Source: Anaeramoeba flamelloides (taxonomy: Eukaryota > Metamonada > Anaeramoebidae). From it: a stretch of 64,000 nucleotides of DNA. A program made the position numbers and the translations under genes. Location of the stretch: assembly GCA_027625915.1 (NCBI GenBank), contig JANTQA010000011.1, positions 248,001-312,000 of the forward strand, in the 5' to 3' direction. The notes beneath the pieces were generated by a model. That model was not told the origin of the DNA and made no database searches. It saw only the letters and a list, made by a program, of their open reading frames with translations. The stretch's first letter is position 1. Every line of letters starts with the position of its first letter. Positions 1 through 9,905 of the stretch are shown one piece after another.

Positions 1-1660
1 GTATTGGGAATTATTGTTTGAATGGGTATTTTGATCTTTTATTTGTAATACATTTCTTATTTTCATAGTTTCTTCATATTTGTTATCAAAAAGAAAATCA
101 AAGTTTTGGCTATCAAAGGTTAAATCATCGATGGTATCAAATAGATCATCTTCTTCGTTATCATCAACAATTTGATCCTTATTGTTTTCTAATGCATTTG
201 ATTTTGGATCATTCTTTTGATCAACGTTATTGTTCCTAATGTCTGATTTCAAATTATTAGTTGGTGAAGAAATAATAATGTGATCTCGATTGTTTAGATT
301 TAACAGTTTATCCAACGATTGGCCACGGGAATTACTTTTTCTATTCAAATCATTCATATGAAATAACTTTTGTTGATTAATACTGATCTTTTCAAAAATG
401 TCTGAAGGAACAACATTATTGAGAACATTCGTTTCTTTTTGGTTCCAAAAGTTAATAAAGGACTTTGTATGAGAAAGTTTCTCAAGAAATTTCTGATTTC
501 CTTCATCTGTTGTAGATAGAAATTTTTCAAATTGTAAGATTTCCTTCTCTTTCACTTTTTTTTTCCTCTTCAAGTTTTTATTTCTGTTTTTGTTTTCATT
601 TTTTGAATCATCTATTATCTTTTTCTTCGTTGCAGTTTTTTGGTTTTTTTCCTTTTCTTTTTCCCTTTCCTTTTCTTTTTCCTTTCCTTTTTCTTTTTCC
701 TTTTCCTTTTCCTTTTCCTTTTCCTTGTCATTTTCCTTTTCTTTGTCATTTTTCTTTTCCTTGTCATTTCCCTTTTCCTTGTCATTTTTCTTTTCATTTA
801 CTTGTTTTTGATCTTCTTCTTGTTCATTTTTCTTTTTATGAATTTTTGATTGGGTGTTCTTCATATATTCCACTAAAGGCACAAAAATTGAAATAAAAAA
901 ATCTAAAAATGCATTTGCTATTTTCAGTTGTAATTTATCATTGGATAGTTTTGTAATATTTTTTTTGATTAGTGTTAAATTTGAAGCCAAAATTGTTGTC
1001 TCGTTTTTTGGAAGCTTATTTACACTTGAAAGTGCCTTTTGTCTGAATTGGATTGTTCCTTTGTCTAAATCAATTAAACAATAAGGTGGTAATTGTAATT
1101 TGTTTATAGTTTTGAGATAAGATGTGTGTACACCAAATAAATACGGCCTTTTCCTTTTACAGTATTCCAATAATGAGAAGGGCAAATAAGGGATTATTGT
1201 TCTGGACCATGTTAAAGGGTATAAAATCCCGATTAGTGCATGTATCAATTGGAAATTTGAACTTAAATTCGAGACGACAATAATCCTTTCTTCGAATAAT
1301 AATGAAGCAAAAATGGCCAAGAAAGTCCTTGGCTTGAATCTTTTAAATAATTCACAAATCCCCTTTGGAGAAAAAAAGTGATTACTAACGACGGGGTTTT
1401 GAATGTTCATAATACCATTTAAATAGAATTTGAACTTTTTTCTTTTGTTTGTTTTTTTTTTATCTTTGTTTGGTGTTTTGCTTCCCTGATCAATTTTTTT
1501 ATTGTTGCCAAAATCTATCTTAAATATGTGTGGTGGTATTGGTGTTTGTTGTTGGTTGACCGAAATTAAAAATCTTTTCAAGATTTTGATATTCCCATTT
1601 GTTTTAATAATAATCTGATGAATTTCTTCGATTAAGTTCTGGTAAAAGGGAATTAATCCA
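1..1660 (-). CDS. DENN domain protein, C-terminal part (3' end outside window)
   Basis: An open frame of 553 codons runs on the minus strand from a splice acceptor (intron ending AAATTAAAG, AG at 1662-1661) to the window edge without a stop. From the exon start it reads the cDENN core: GLIPFYQNL, then SLLFEERIIVVSNL, LIGILYPLTWSRTIIP, YLPFSLLEYC and YLFGVHTSYL. These are the classic hydrophobic, P-x-x-W and F/L-x-G-V-H-S-S-Y-type motifs. After the helix around IFVPLVEYM a Lys/Glu/Asp-rich insert (about 560-850) separates cDENN from a dDENN-like tail (FEKFLSTTDEGNQKFL, then FINFWNQ). The rest is Asn/Asp-rich. DENN proteins are GDP/GTP exchange factors for Rab GTPases; which Rab cannot be told. 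The N-terminus is missing from this exon and probably lies upstream (see 5242-5466). Family call is confident, subfamily unknown. Confidence 0.85.
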
Positions 1661-2360
1661 CTTTAATTTGTATTAAAAATTGGAAATAAAAAAAAAAAAA
1701 AAAAAATTTACACCAAGAAATAAGAAACAAAGTTAAAAAGTAACAAAAGTATATTATTTTAAAATGATATTATTCGGATCTTTTTGTTAATGTGGTATTG
1801 GACAGAAGAAAATTCAAATGTGGTTCTAATCGTGTCATTTTTCAAAAGTGAGTACTAAAAGATTTAAAAAGTGATACAGTCGTTGTAAAAAAGTGTGGTT
1901 ACAGTAGTTCCATTCAACTTGTTAATGGTTACCCTTTAAGCATGTTCAAAAGACCAAAAAAATTTTGCTTTAAACATCCCTTAAACATTTTTTTACAACT
2001 TTTTAAATTTTCTATAGACTTTTTTTAAACTTCTTAAAATTTCCTTAAGGAAGTACCAATATCATAATAACCGCTGAAATTGGAATATACGATAGTTAAT
2101 TTATAAAATATATTGGTGCTCTTAAGTTTAAGGTTCTCAAATAATTAAAAAAAATGAAAAATTTTTATTTTATTAATGTATACAATTAAAATTTTCGTGA
2201 AAGTGATATTTAAAAACAACAAAATTAAAAGTAATTTTGAGGGAAAATTATTTCGTTTCAAATTTTGTCAAATTTCAAAATTGTTCAAATTCTCAATTTT
2301 TTAAAAAAGAGTCAATTCTGTTCAAATATATTGGATGTATGTATTTAAAAACCTTTTTCC

Positions 2361-2400
2361 GGGTAGGTTAAGGTAGGTTAGAGTAGGTTAGAGTAGGCCT
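2361..2400. repeat. 10-bp tandem repeat, four units
   Basis: Four consecutive 10-bp units: GGGTAGGTTA, AGGTAGGTTA, GAGTAGGTTA and GAGTAGGCCT. It is G-rich compared with the surrounding DNA. Function unknown. Confidence 0.8.
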
Positions 2401-3516
2401 GTGTGGTTTGGATGGTATTGTAGAAAATTTTGGCAAAATTTTGAAACAAAAATAATTAAGAGACCATTTAGACTTTTGTAACTTGTTTTAAGGGTAAAAA
2501 ATTCCACTTAACTTTGGTGGTTGAAACTGGGTTTGGAACAAATTTTCAAAAAATATTTAGTATGGGTAATTTCAACATTTAGAATTTTCTGCCATTTAAG
2601 TAATATAATACTACTAGTCTCAAAATAATCTTTTTGATTTTTACTCTAAAATCATTAAAACCCATTAAAAACTTTCATAATGATGAAAATCATCAAGAAA
2701 TTCTTCAAAAATACGAAAAAATTCAATTTGACCAATTTTGAAATTTCACCAAATTTTAAATTTAATAATTATCCCAATTTTGTGAAATTTATTTAATTTT
2801 TTTTGGGAATTAGTTTTTCGAGAGATCTAACCATTCGGGAAAAAAAGTAAAACTAGGGAAAAAAAGTTCAACAAGGTTTTTCATTAGGAACCTTAATAGA
2901 ACCTTAAAAGTAAAACCAATTCAAGGAAGAAACCAATTAACTTCAAATAATAATCCTTTATATTATTTTCAATCAAACCAACAAACACAATTTAAATCTA
3001 CTTTCATATCGGAATTGTTCAAGTGGTTTTGAAGATTGTAAAAATAGTCAATTTTTTGAACAAATTTTTAATAATTGATCAATCAAAGAAAAACTCCATA
3101 CCAAAAGATAGTATTAAAAAAACTGTTATTGTGTTGAGTACTTCATTTTGTCTTTATTTATTTATTTATTTATTCTTTTATTAATTGATCTTACTTTGAA
3201 TTTACAGGTTCTATTAATGTTCCCAATTAAAAACCGTTTTGAACTTTTTTTCCAGAACGGTAAAATCTATTAATACTTTTAATCTTTGGGTTTTTACGAA
3301 TCAATTAAAAAAATTAAGATTGGGTTATTAATTATTGATTAAAAATAATCAAATTAAAAAGTATTTCTTTTGGTTATGTATTGAATTGTACAGGTTTTAA
3401 AAAAGTATTTTGGGGGAATTTTTAAGGTAATTGTTTGTTTTTTTTCTCATATAATGTAATTTAATAAAAAGAAAAAATTGATTTGAACTCTTCTTTGAAT
3501 CAAAAAATTATATTAT

Positions 3517-4275
3517 TTAAGGGATTAGCGTCTACCAAGGAGAAGCCTAGGATCAAAGTATGTATTTATTGGGTTTTAACCACATTAACGCTACATGGTT
3601 CAAATGTCTCTAAAAAATCGATTAGTCAAGTAGTAATATTTGTTGATCTCATCGATTAAAAATGATCCTTGTATTAGTAAAAAACCCAACAATTTCAGAA
3701 TAAAATCTGCATTTCGCCATAAATTTAAAGATTGAATTATCAATATTCAGACTACAAAGTTGCAAAATATCTTTCTTAAATTTGTTGCCAAATGTAGATT
3801 AGTTACTAAAAAATTCGTTTTTTTTTAAAAAATTAAATAATTAATCAATAGATTTATTTGACTAAAATAATTTCTGAAATATTGGAAATATATTGATGTT
3901 ACAATTAGCCTTATCAAAAGCAAACAAAATTAATCATTCGTTGAGTTTTAATGTTGATGATTATTGAGTTAATCTTTGAAATTAAAAAATTCAACAATAG
4001 TTACTTTTGGAAGTTCTAAATCTAAATTATTAAATACTGAAATACTGTATTTTGAGTTTCTATTTTTAGATTTGAGAAAGGAATTAAAAAAAATTTTTCC
4101 AAAATGAAACTTTTTTAATTGTGATCATTAGTAAAAAATGAAAAAATTTATTGTGCAATAAGATTTATAATAGATTTTTTAGAAACTATTTGAGCCATGG
4201 CGCACTAATATCATTTGCACCCAATTAAAACATACTTTGATTTTTAAGAAATCTATGGTGACGCTAATCCCTTAA
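3517..4275. mobile_element. TTAA-flanked inverted-repeat element (751 bp)
   Basis: Left end TTAA + GGGATTAGCGTC; right end GACGCTAATCCC + TTAA. The ends are exact inverted repeats for 12 bases, and TTAA stands on both sides as a possible target duplication. TTAA duplication with short inverted ends is the hallmark of piggyBac-type elements; assignment here is inference because no transposase frame is visible. A diverged reverse-orientation relative begins at 7564. Internal shared landmarks include a segment around TTGCAAAATATCTTTC and one around GGCGCACTAATA. Confidence 0.65.
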
Positions 4276-5241
4276 AGTTAAAATAATTATTGTATTTTTT
4301 TTGAAATTAAGTTGATTTTTTCCATTGGGGTATTTTAGAACTTGGTAATTTATTTTCAAAGCGTATTTTTGTACATTTCCTTTCTAGACAATAAGATTTC
4401 TTTCTTCTTATAAAGAAAATAATTTTTTTTCAAAATAATTCAAAATCGGTTGAGATTTTGAACTTATCTAAAAAAATGAGAAAAATGGATCAAACTTTTG
4501 AAAAACAATAGTTCATTTCTGAAAATAGCTTTAAAGGTAAGTTTGCATTATAGTAATCAGAGTTTTACTTCATTTTTCAATTTCAAGATGCAGTAAATTT
4601 TTTTGAATTTGTTATTCGAATTTACTTGAATTTTTTTTTGTTTATAATTGCCAGAAAGGATTGAAAAAAGTTTCACTAGTTGAACTGAAGGACTAGAAAA
4701 AATTTTTCTAATAAACCCCTAAAAAGAGTTCTCGTTAAGGTTTATGAGCTGTTTTATAGAGAATTTTGAAAACTTTTTAATCACACTTTGTTAAAACTAG
4801 CGTAGCCAAACTTCTTGGTACACCCTTTTTCTCATTTTGAGTGACACCTTTAGGTGGCTTGAGTAACGCTTTTAAAAATCGTTAGTACACACTTTTTTAA
4901 AATGTTTATCTTAAAAATGTTGATTTTTGATTGTTCCACAACAAGCCTCAGGGTTTGTTTTCAAAAAATAATAAAAAAAAAAAAAAAAAAGTAAATGTTT
5001 ACCAACAGGTAACAATAACAATGGTCTTGATTGTTGATTGAATTTTAATAAATTTGCAATAACAATAAAACATTCTTCCTCTTATGTTTTGGTATTGGAT
5101 CCAAAAATAAGTGCTATTTAATTAGTTGATTAAAAAAAAAAATAATGTGTTGAAATTGAAAAAAGAAAAAAAATAATTCAAGATTTGAGAAAGAAATCTT
5201 TTGGAACTCTGGTTTGAATGGTTTTTTTTTTTTTTTTTTAC

Positions 5242-5466
5242 TTTTCAAGGTCATGCGATATTTTTGAAGCTCCTAAAGCTGTTGTTTTTTTAAGGATGGG
5301 AAAACAAATGTCTTTGAGATCTATTGTTTCAATTGCTTTGAAATATGGATCTTTTTGAGAAGGTAACAAACATTCAACGAAAGGTTTTCCTTTTTTGAGA
5401 CTTAAAATTGCAAATTTGTCTATTATTGATTTTGAGTAAATATTTTGCATCAAACGATCTTGTTTT
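5242..5466 (-). CDS. Possible upstream exon of the DENN gene
   Basis: This coding-like stretch reads KQDRLMQNIYSKSI, KKGKPFVECLLPSQKDPYF and DLKDICFPILKK before stopping at TAA directly after a potential donor (AA|GTAAAA at 5241). A pyrimidine-rich tract ending CACAAG precedes it and could be the acceptor. If spliced to the exon at 1660 the phases fit (two bases plus one give Asn), joining ...SHDLEN to GLIPFYQN. The CFP triplet resembles the start of uDENN domains, but the match is weak. The implied intron (5241-1661) is about 3.6 kb, similar to the introns of the convertase gene. A second frame upstream (about 5540-5643) also looks coding (YLSDFAKVSPKLFLNSKL), and I could not place its splice site. 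It could equally be an unrelated gene fragment. Confidence 0.4.
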
Positions 5467-5714
5467 CTTGTGATCAAAAGAAAAGAAAAGAAAATAAAAT
5501 AGGAATTTTCTTTTGGGTTCAATATAAAAAAGGGGCAAAAAATGATTTTTTGGTTTTCTTAATACTTTTTGCATTTTATGAAGTTTAGAATTCAAAAAGA
5601 GTTTTGGAGATACTTTTGCAAAGTCACTTAAATAAATGAACAACTTAGTGTTTAAGTTAAAAAGCTCTATAATTCCAATTTATGCTTTTTTTTTTTTCAT
5701 CAGATAACTTTTAA

Positions 5715-6267
5715 GGTTTACAATCCCTCAAATTTGAAAATAGATTATTTTATTTAGGGTGTGTCCACTGGTTAATTTGGTTTTTATCTGATCGATCTTG
5801 TGCTTGGTATGGTTATTAAAAGTGGATCAAAATGGCAATTTTTGAAAATATATTTTTTTTTCCGAAATCTAAATTGAAGATTGTAAGATTAATAGACTGG
5901 TACGTGTTTAAGATTAAATTAAAATTTGTGGGTTGTTAATTTTAAAATTTGATTTACTTTTTCGTCGATTAACAAAATGAAAAAATTATTATTTTTAAAA
6001 GCTCCATTTAAAACCAAACCTAATTAAAAATTTCAACCAATAATCCACAAATCACATTTTTTTAGAACTTACATTCCGATATAATAGTCTTATAATCTTC
6101 CATTTAAATTTCGGAAAAAAAAAAAAAAATAAATTGTTAAAAATTGACATTTTGAACTACTTTTGAAACCCATACTAAGTACAAGATCGATCAGATAAAA
6201 ACCAAATTAACCAGTGGCCACACCCTAAATAAAATAATTTATTTACAAATTTCAGGGATTAAAAACG
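5715..6267. mobile_element. Foldback element, copy 1 (~550 bp)
   Basis: The two halves are long inverted repeats of each other. The left arm starts GGTTTACAATCCCT and continues through TTATTTAGGGTGTG, a TGATCGATC-containing block and AAATCTAAATTGAAGAT. The right arm carries the same landmarks in reverse (CACACCCTAAATAA, then AATCCCT reversed at the end). Each arm is close to 200 bp, with a short spacer. A second copy of nearly the same length is at 60133-60682, so this is a dispersed element and not a chance palindrome. Confidence 0.8.
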
Positions 6268-6434
6268 ATGAAAGAAATCAAATTTCATAAAAAGTAATAA
6301 GGTAATCATAATTCAATACATAGAGATTGTTTAAATTTCACATAATTATATTAGACATCTTAAAAAATGGTGAGAAAAATGGTTAATGGTTGAAAGATAA
6401 TGAGAAAACAGAAAAAAGTATAAAAAATAATGTT

Positions 6435-7318
6435 TTAAGGGATTGATACTCTAAAACAGCAAGATAAACTCCTTAAATATGTTATTTGTGATATTCTCTA
6501 CGACAAAATTTTGAAGATGACAAGTGTCAAAAAATTCTGATACATTAAACTTCCTTAAAAAATAATATTTTTTCTTTGATCAAAATTGATTTTCCTTTTT
6601 TTATTAAAAAGAAAACTATTAAGGCTCTAGTCATTTACCATAAATTTGCTCCACACTCAAGAGGTGGCCTGAAACCAAAAAATGGTATTGTGAATAAGCC
6701 CTTCTTTTTGTTTACAAAATTCAAATAACAAAAAAAAAATTTCATTGGTTCTCTTTTAAAAAAAATTTAATCCAATAAAAATAAGTTTCAAAGAGTTCTC
6801 AAATTTCATAAAATCACAATTTAAAAAAAAAAATTCATTTTTTCTGTTTTTCTTTTTAAAAATGGTTAAATTTCTTTGAAACAAAACAATTTGCTTTCTT
6901 GAAGTTCGCAATCAATTTAGTTTGATTTAAACTGATTTGTGGTTATTTTGTAACCCTCAAAATTTGATCAAGCAAGGATTTTTTAAAATTCGTTCGAAAA
7001 AAATAACTCATTTGAAAAAAAAAAAAAAAAATCACCAAGATCTCAAAAAGTGCCAAAGAGTAACACTTCAAAACTGACCTAGTTGTTTTCAAAATTGTAT
7101 ATTGTCACCATTCTAATTGGAAATTGAGTGTCTCTCTTTATCACTTTTTTCTAAAAATGTCCTCATCTTGAGTTGTTGATTTTTGGGCATTGATCACACT
7201 TCATAGGTTGGTTGGTTTTAGTTGGTTTTTAATTGGTGTTAGGTCCTCATAAAAATTATTAATATGGTTTTTTCCATTTCAGAAAAAAAAATATTCAAAG
7301 GAAGGACTCAACCCTTAA
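6435..7318. mobile_element. Possible TTAA-flanked element
   Basis: Left end TTAA + GGGATTGATACTC; right end, read inward on the other strand, TTAA + GGGTTGAGTCC. Ends match only over a few bases (GGG..TTGA), so this is a weaker member of the group with TTAA-GGG ends. No coding content seen. Confidence 0.35.
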
Positions 7319-7563
7319 ATTCATTTTATTACCATCATATTACATATTTTTTACATTTTTTATTACTGTTTTTCATCACTATCATATAATATCTTGTCTT
7401 TATTATCGAGAGTATCAATATAATGGTTTTTTATCCATTTTTAAAACTATAAAAATTCAAAAAAAAAAAAAAAAAAAAAAAAGAGGAGAAATTCATACAA
7501 CTTCAAAAAAAGAGAATTTCTTAAACATTAATAATTGGAAATAAATCCATAATAAAATTTTTC

Positions 7564-8600
7564 TTAAGGAATTACCGTTACCATAGATTTCCCTATAAAC
7601 ATATTGTGTGTTAAATGGGTGTAAATGGTATTAGTGCGCCATATCTCCAATAGTTTCTGTGACTCTAAAAAATCTTTTTAAAATATCACAGAAAAATAAA
7701 TTATTACAATTTTTTTTGATAGTAACATTATCAAAATTCAAAAAATAATAATTTTGTTAATTTTTTTTTAATTGCTAATCGAAACCTAAAAATAGAAATA
7801 CAAATAAAAGTATCTTAGTATTAAAAAATAATAATTTAGAACCTCCAATAGTTACAAGTTTTTATTTTGTTATATATTTCCGTAATAAAATCGAAGTATA
7901 TTGTAATTATATGAAAGCTTTTTTAACAATTATAGTAATTGGTTTGTATATATAGATATTTACTTTATCTTAGCTGGTAGAAAATAATTATTTTTTCTCT
8001 ATTATTATTGTATTTATTTATTCAATAATTTTCTATTACGTTTTAAATTTTTTTCTTGAATTTTCTTTTGGTGGGTTTTTGGGGGTTTTAGTTATTCAAG
8101 TTTGATAAAAAATATAAGCCTCTCTGTCATCGCGCTCTTGAAGGTAATGCATTCTCATAACATGAAAAGTTAACAATTATGTAATTTTTTTATTTCAAAG
8201 GTGAATTAATTATTATCAAAATAAAAATCTAAAGGTTGATGATTATGTGTTCTTTTAACAGAATGAAATTTTTTATCAATATAGTTTCAATATTTTGGTA
8301 ATTTATCAAAAAAATATATCAGTCAATTATTTAATTTTTTAAAAAAATTGAATTTTTATCATCAAATCTAGATTTCTCAGCAAATTTAAGAAAGATATTT
8401 TGCAACTATGGATTCATAATATCTATAATTCAACTTTTTAAATTTGTAGCAAAATGTAGATTTTTTTCTCAAATTTTTGGGATATTTACTCTATAAAATT
8501 CATTTTTAATTGGTTATATTGACTCTTTGTGATCTTTTACTAATCAAATTTTTAGATACATTCTATACCTAAACCACATTATGATTTGTTTTTAATAAAA
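7564..8600. repeat. Diverged reverse copy of the 3521-4271 element
   Basis: Starts TTAAGGAATTACCGTTACCATAG, which is similar to the right end of the 3521-4271 element. It then shows the same landmarks in opposite order and strand: TTAGTGCGCCAT, a TTTCTGTGACTC-type segment, and AAGAAAGATATTTTGCAAC. The far end is unclear. Confidence 0.55.
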
Positions 8601-9905
8601 ATTTATTTTAATTTAAGAATTCTCTTTATTCAGAATTTATCTCAACAATATAAGAGTATCTTCTTTTGTAGGTAAGATTTTTTTATAAGAAAATTTAATT
8701 TATTTTTGAGGGCCTAAAAATCTGATTTTTCGGTATTTTTATCTTTTTTTTGATGTATTTCTTTTGGAGTGTATATCAAGAGATTTTTTATTTTTTAAAA
8801 ATATTAACTCGAAAATTAGTATCTAGTTAATAATTCACATTTAGATTCAATTTCAACTTTTCTTTAAAAAAAAAAAAACATTCTCTAAAATAAAAAAGTA
8901 AATTATTTTGAATAGCTCCTTCACAAAATTAAATTCAAGAAATTATCATTATATGTTATTAATGGTTTTTCTTAATTCCTTTTGGACGATAGGAACTTTA
9001 TTTACATATTAATCCCGAAATCGTATAAAATAATTATTTTTCAATATTCTTGTAAACAATATAGTAATATTGAGAAGAAGAGTTTCAACGAAAAGATTAA
9101 GTGGTCACTTGATATACACCAAAATACTGAAACATTATAGATATAAGTTACTTGTAAAGTAAAAAAATAAAAGCAAATAACAAAAAAATACAAAGTCTTT
9201 AAAAAAAATGAGAGTAAAAAAAAAAAAAAGAATTTACAACAATTAAATAACGATCCCCAAATGAACATCCATAATAAATTTTCACATAAACTAAAATTAA
9301 CCTTAAAGTTTCCTAGTTGGGATTGATGTTATTCTTAATTAAAGAAAGTATCCTATGTTTTTTCAAGTTTTTACAATGGCTTCTAATATTCCCTTCTAAA
9401 CCCAATATTTTTTCTATTTTCTTTTTTCCTTTTTTTCATTCGCACTTTTTTGTTTTTGCTTTTTCAAACAAAACAATATTTTCTTGGGTATTTATTTTCT
9501 TCCCACTAAAAATCATGAAATCAATGATTTTAAACTTAAATTTCGATTAATGACATTTAAGTAAACGTGCATTTAGAGTGTAATTTACGCTTCTTCAATG
9601 AATAATAACAACAAAATATATTTTTTTTACAAAGAACAGATCAAAGAAAAATAATAAATTATCACAAATAAATTCTGATTTAAATTTTTATTTTTTCAAA
9701 AAAAAATCTTATAAAATTCTCACGAATAAAAAGAAAATTTAAATCGAGCAAAGAAATGAATGGTCAATAAAGTATTAAATAAAAATAGGAAGAATTATTA
9801 ATTCATTTAAAACAAATAAAAATAAATAAATAAAAAATGAATATTCGAAATCAAGGTTATTCATTATAATAATAGTAATGATAGTGTTCAAAAATGTGTA
9901 ATTTC

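Larger units (their letters stand above)
1661..5241. other. Non-coding stretch, probable DENN intron
   Basis: AT-rich DNA without a convincing gene on either strand. It holds a short 10-bp-period repeat (2361-2400), a TTAA-flanked inverted-repeat element (3521-4271), and long A and T runs near 1688-1706 and 4975-4990. A short frame on the minus strand near 1740-1840 (MTRLEPHLNFLLSNTT) is followed quickly by a stop and was not called. Confidence 0.5.
5644..9905. other. Intergenic region with repeats
   Basis: No gene recognised between the putative DENN exon and the 3' end of the convertase gene. Contents are a ~550-bp foldback element (5715-6267), a possible TTAA-flanked element (6439-7314), and a reverse-oriented relative of the 3521-4271 element (about 7564-8600). 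Short Phe-rich frames at 9041-9268 (minus) and 9317-9550 (plus) look like products of T-rich DNA. On the minus strand near 9450-9540 there is a short frame (IIDFMIFSGKKINTQEN) too small to call. Confidence 0.5.

Noticed and set aside
590..896. Several overlapping Phe/Ser/Leu-rich plus-strand frames and a Lys/Arg-rich minus-strand frame
   Set aside because: They are other-frame readings of the Lys/Glu/Asp-rich insert of the DENN gene, whose true frame continues through the region without a stop.
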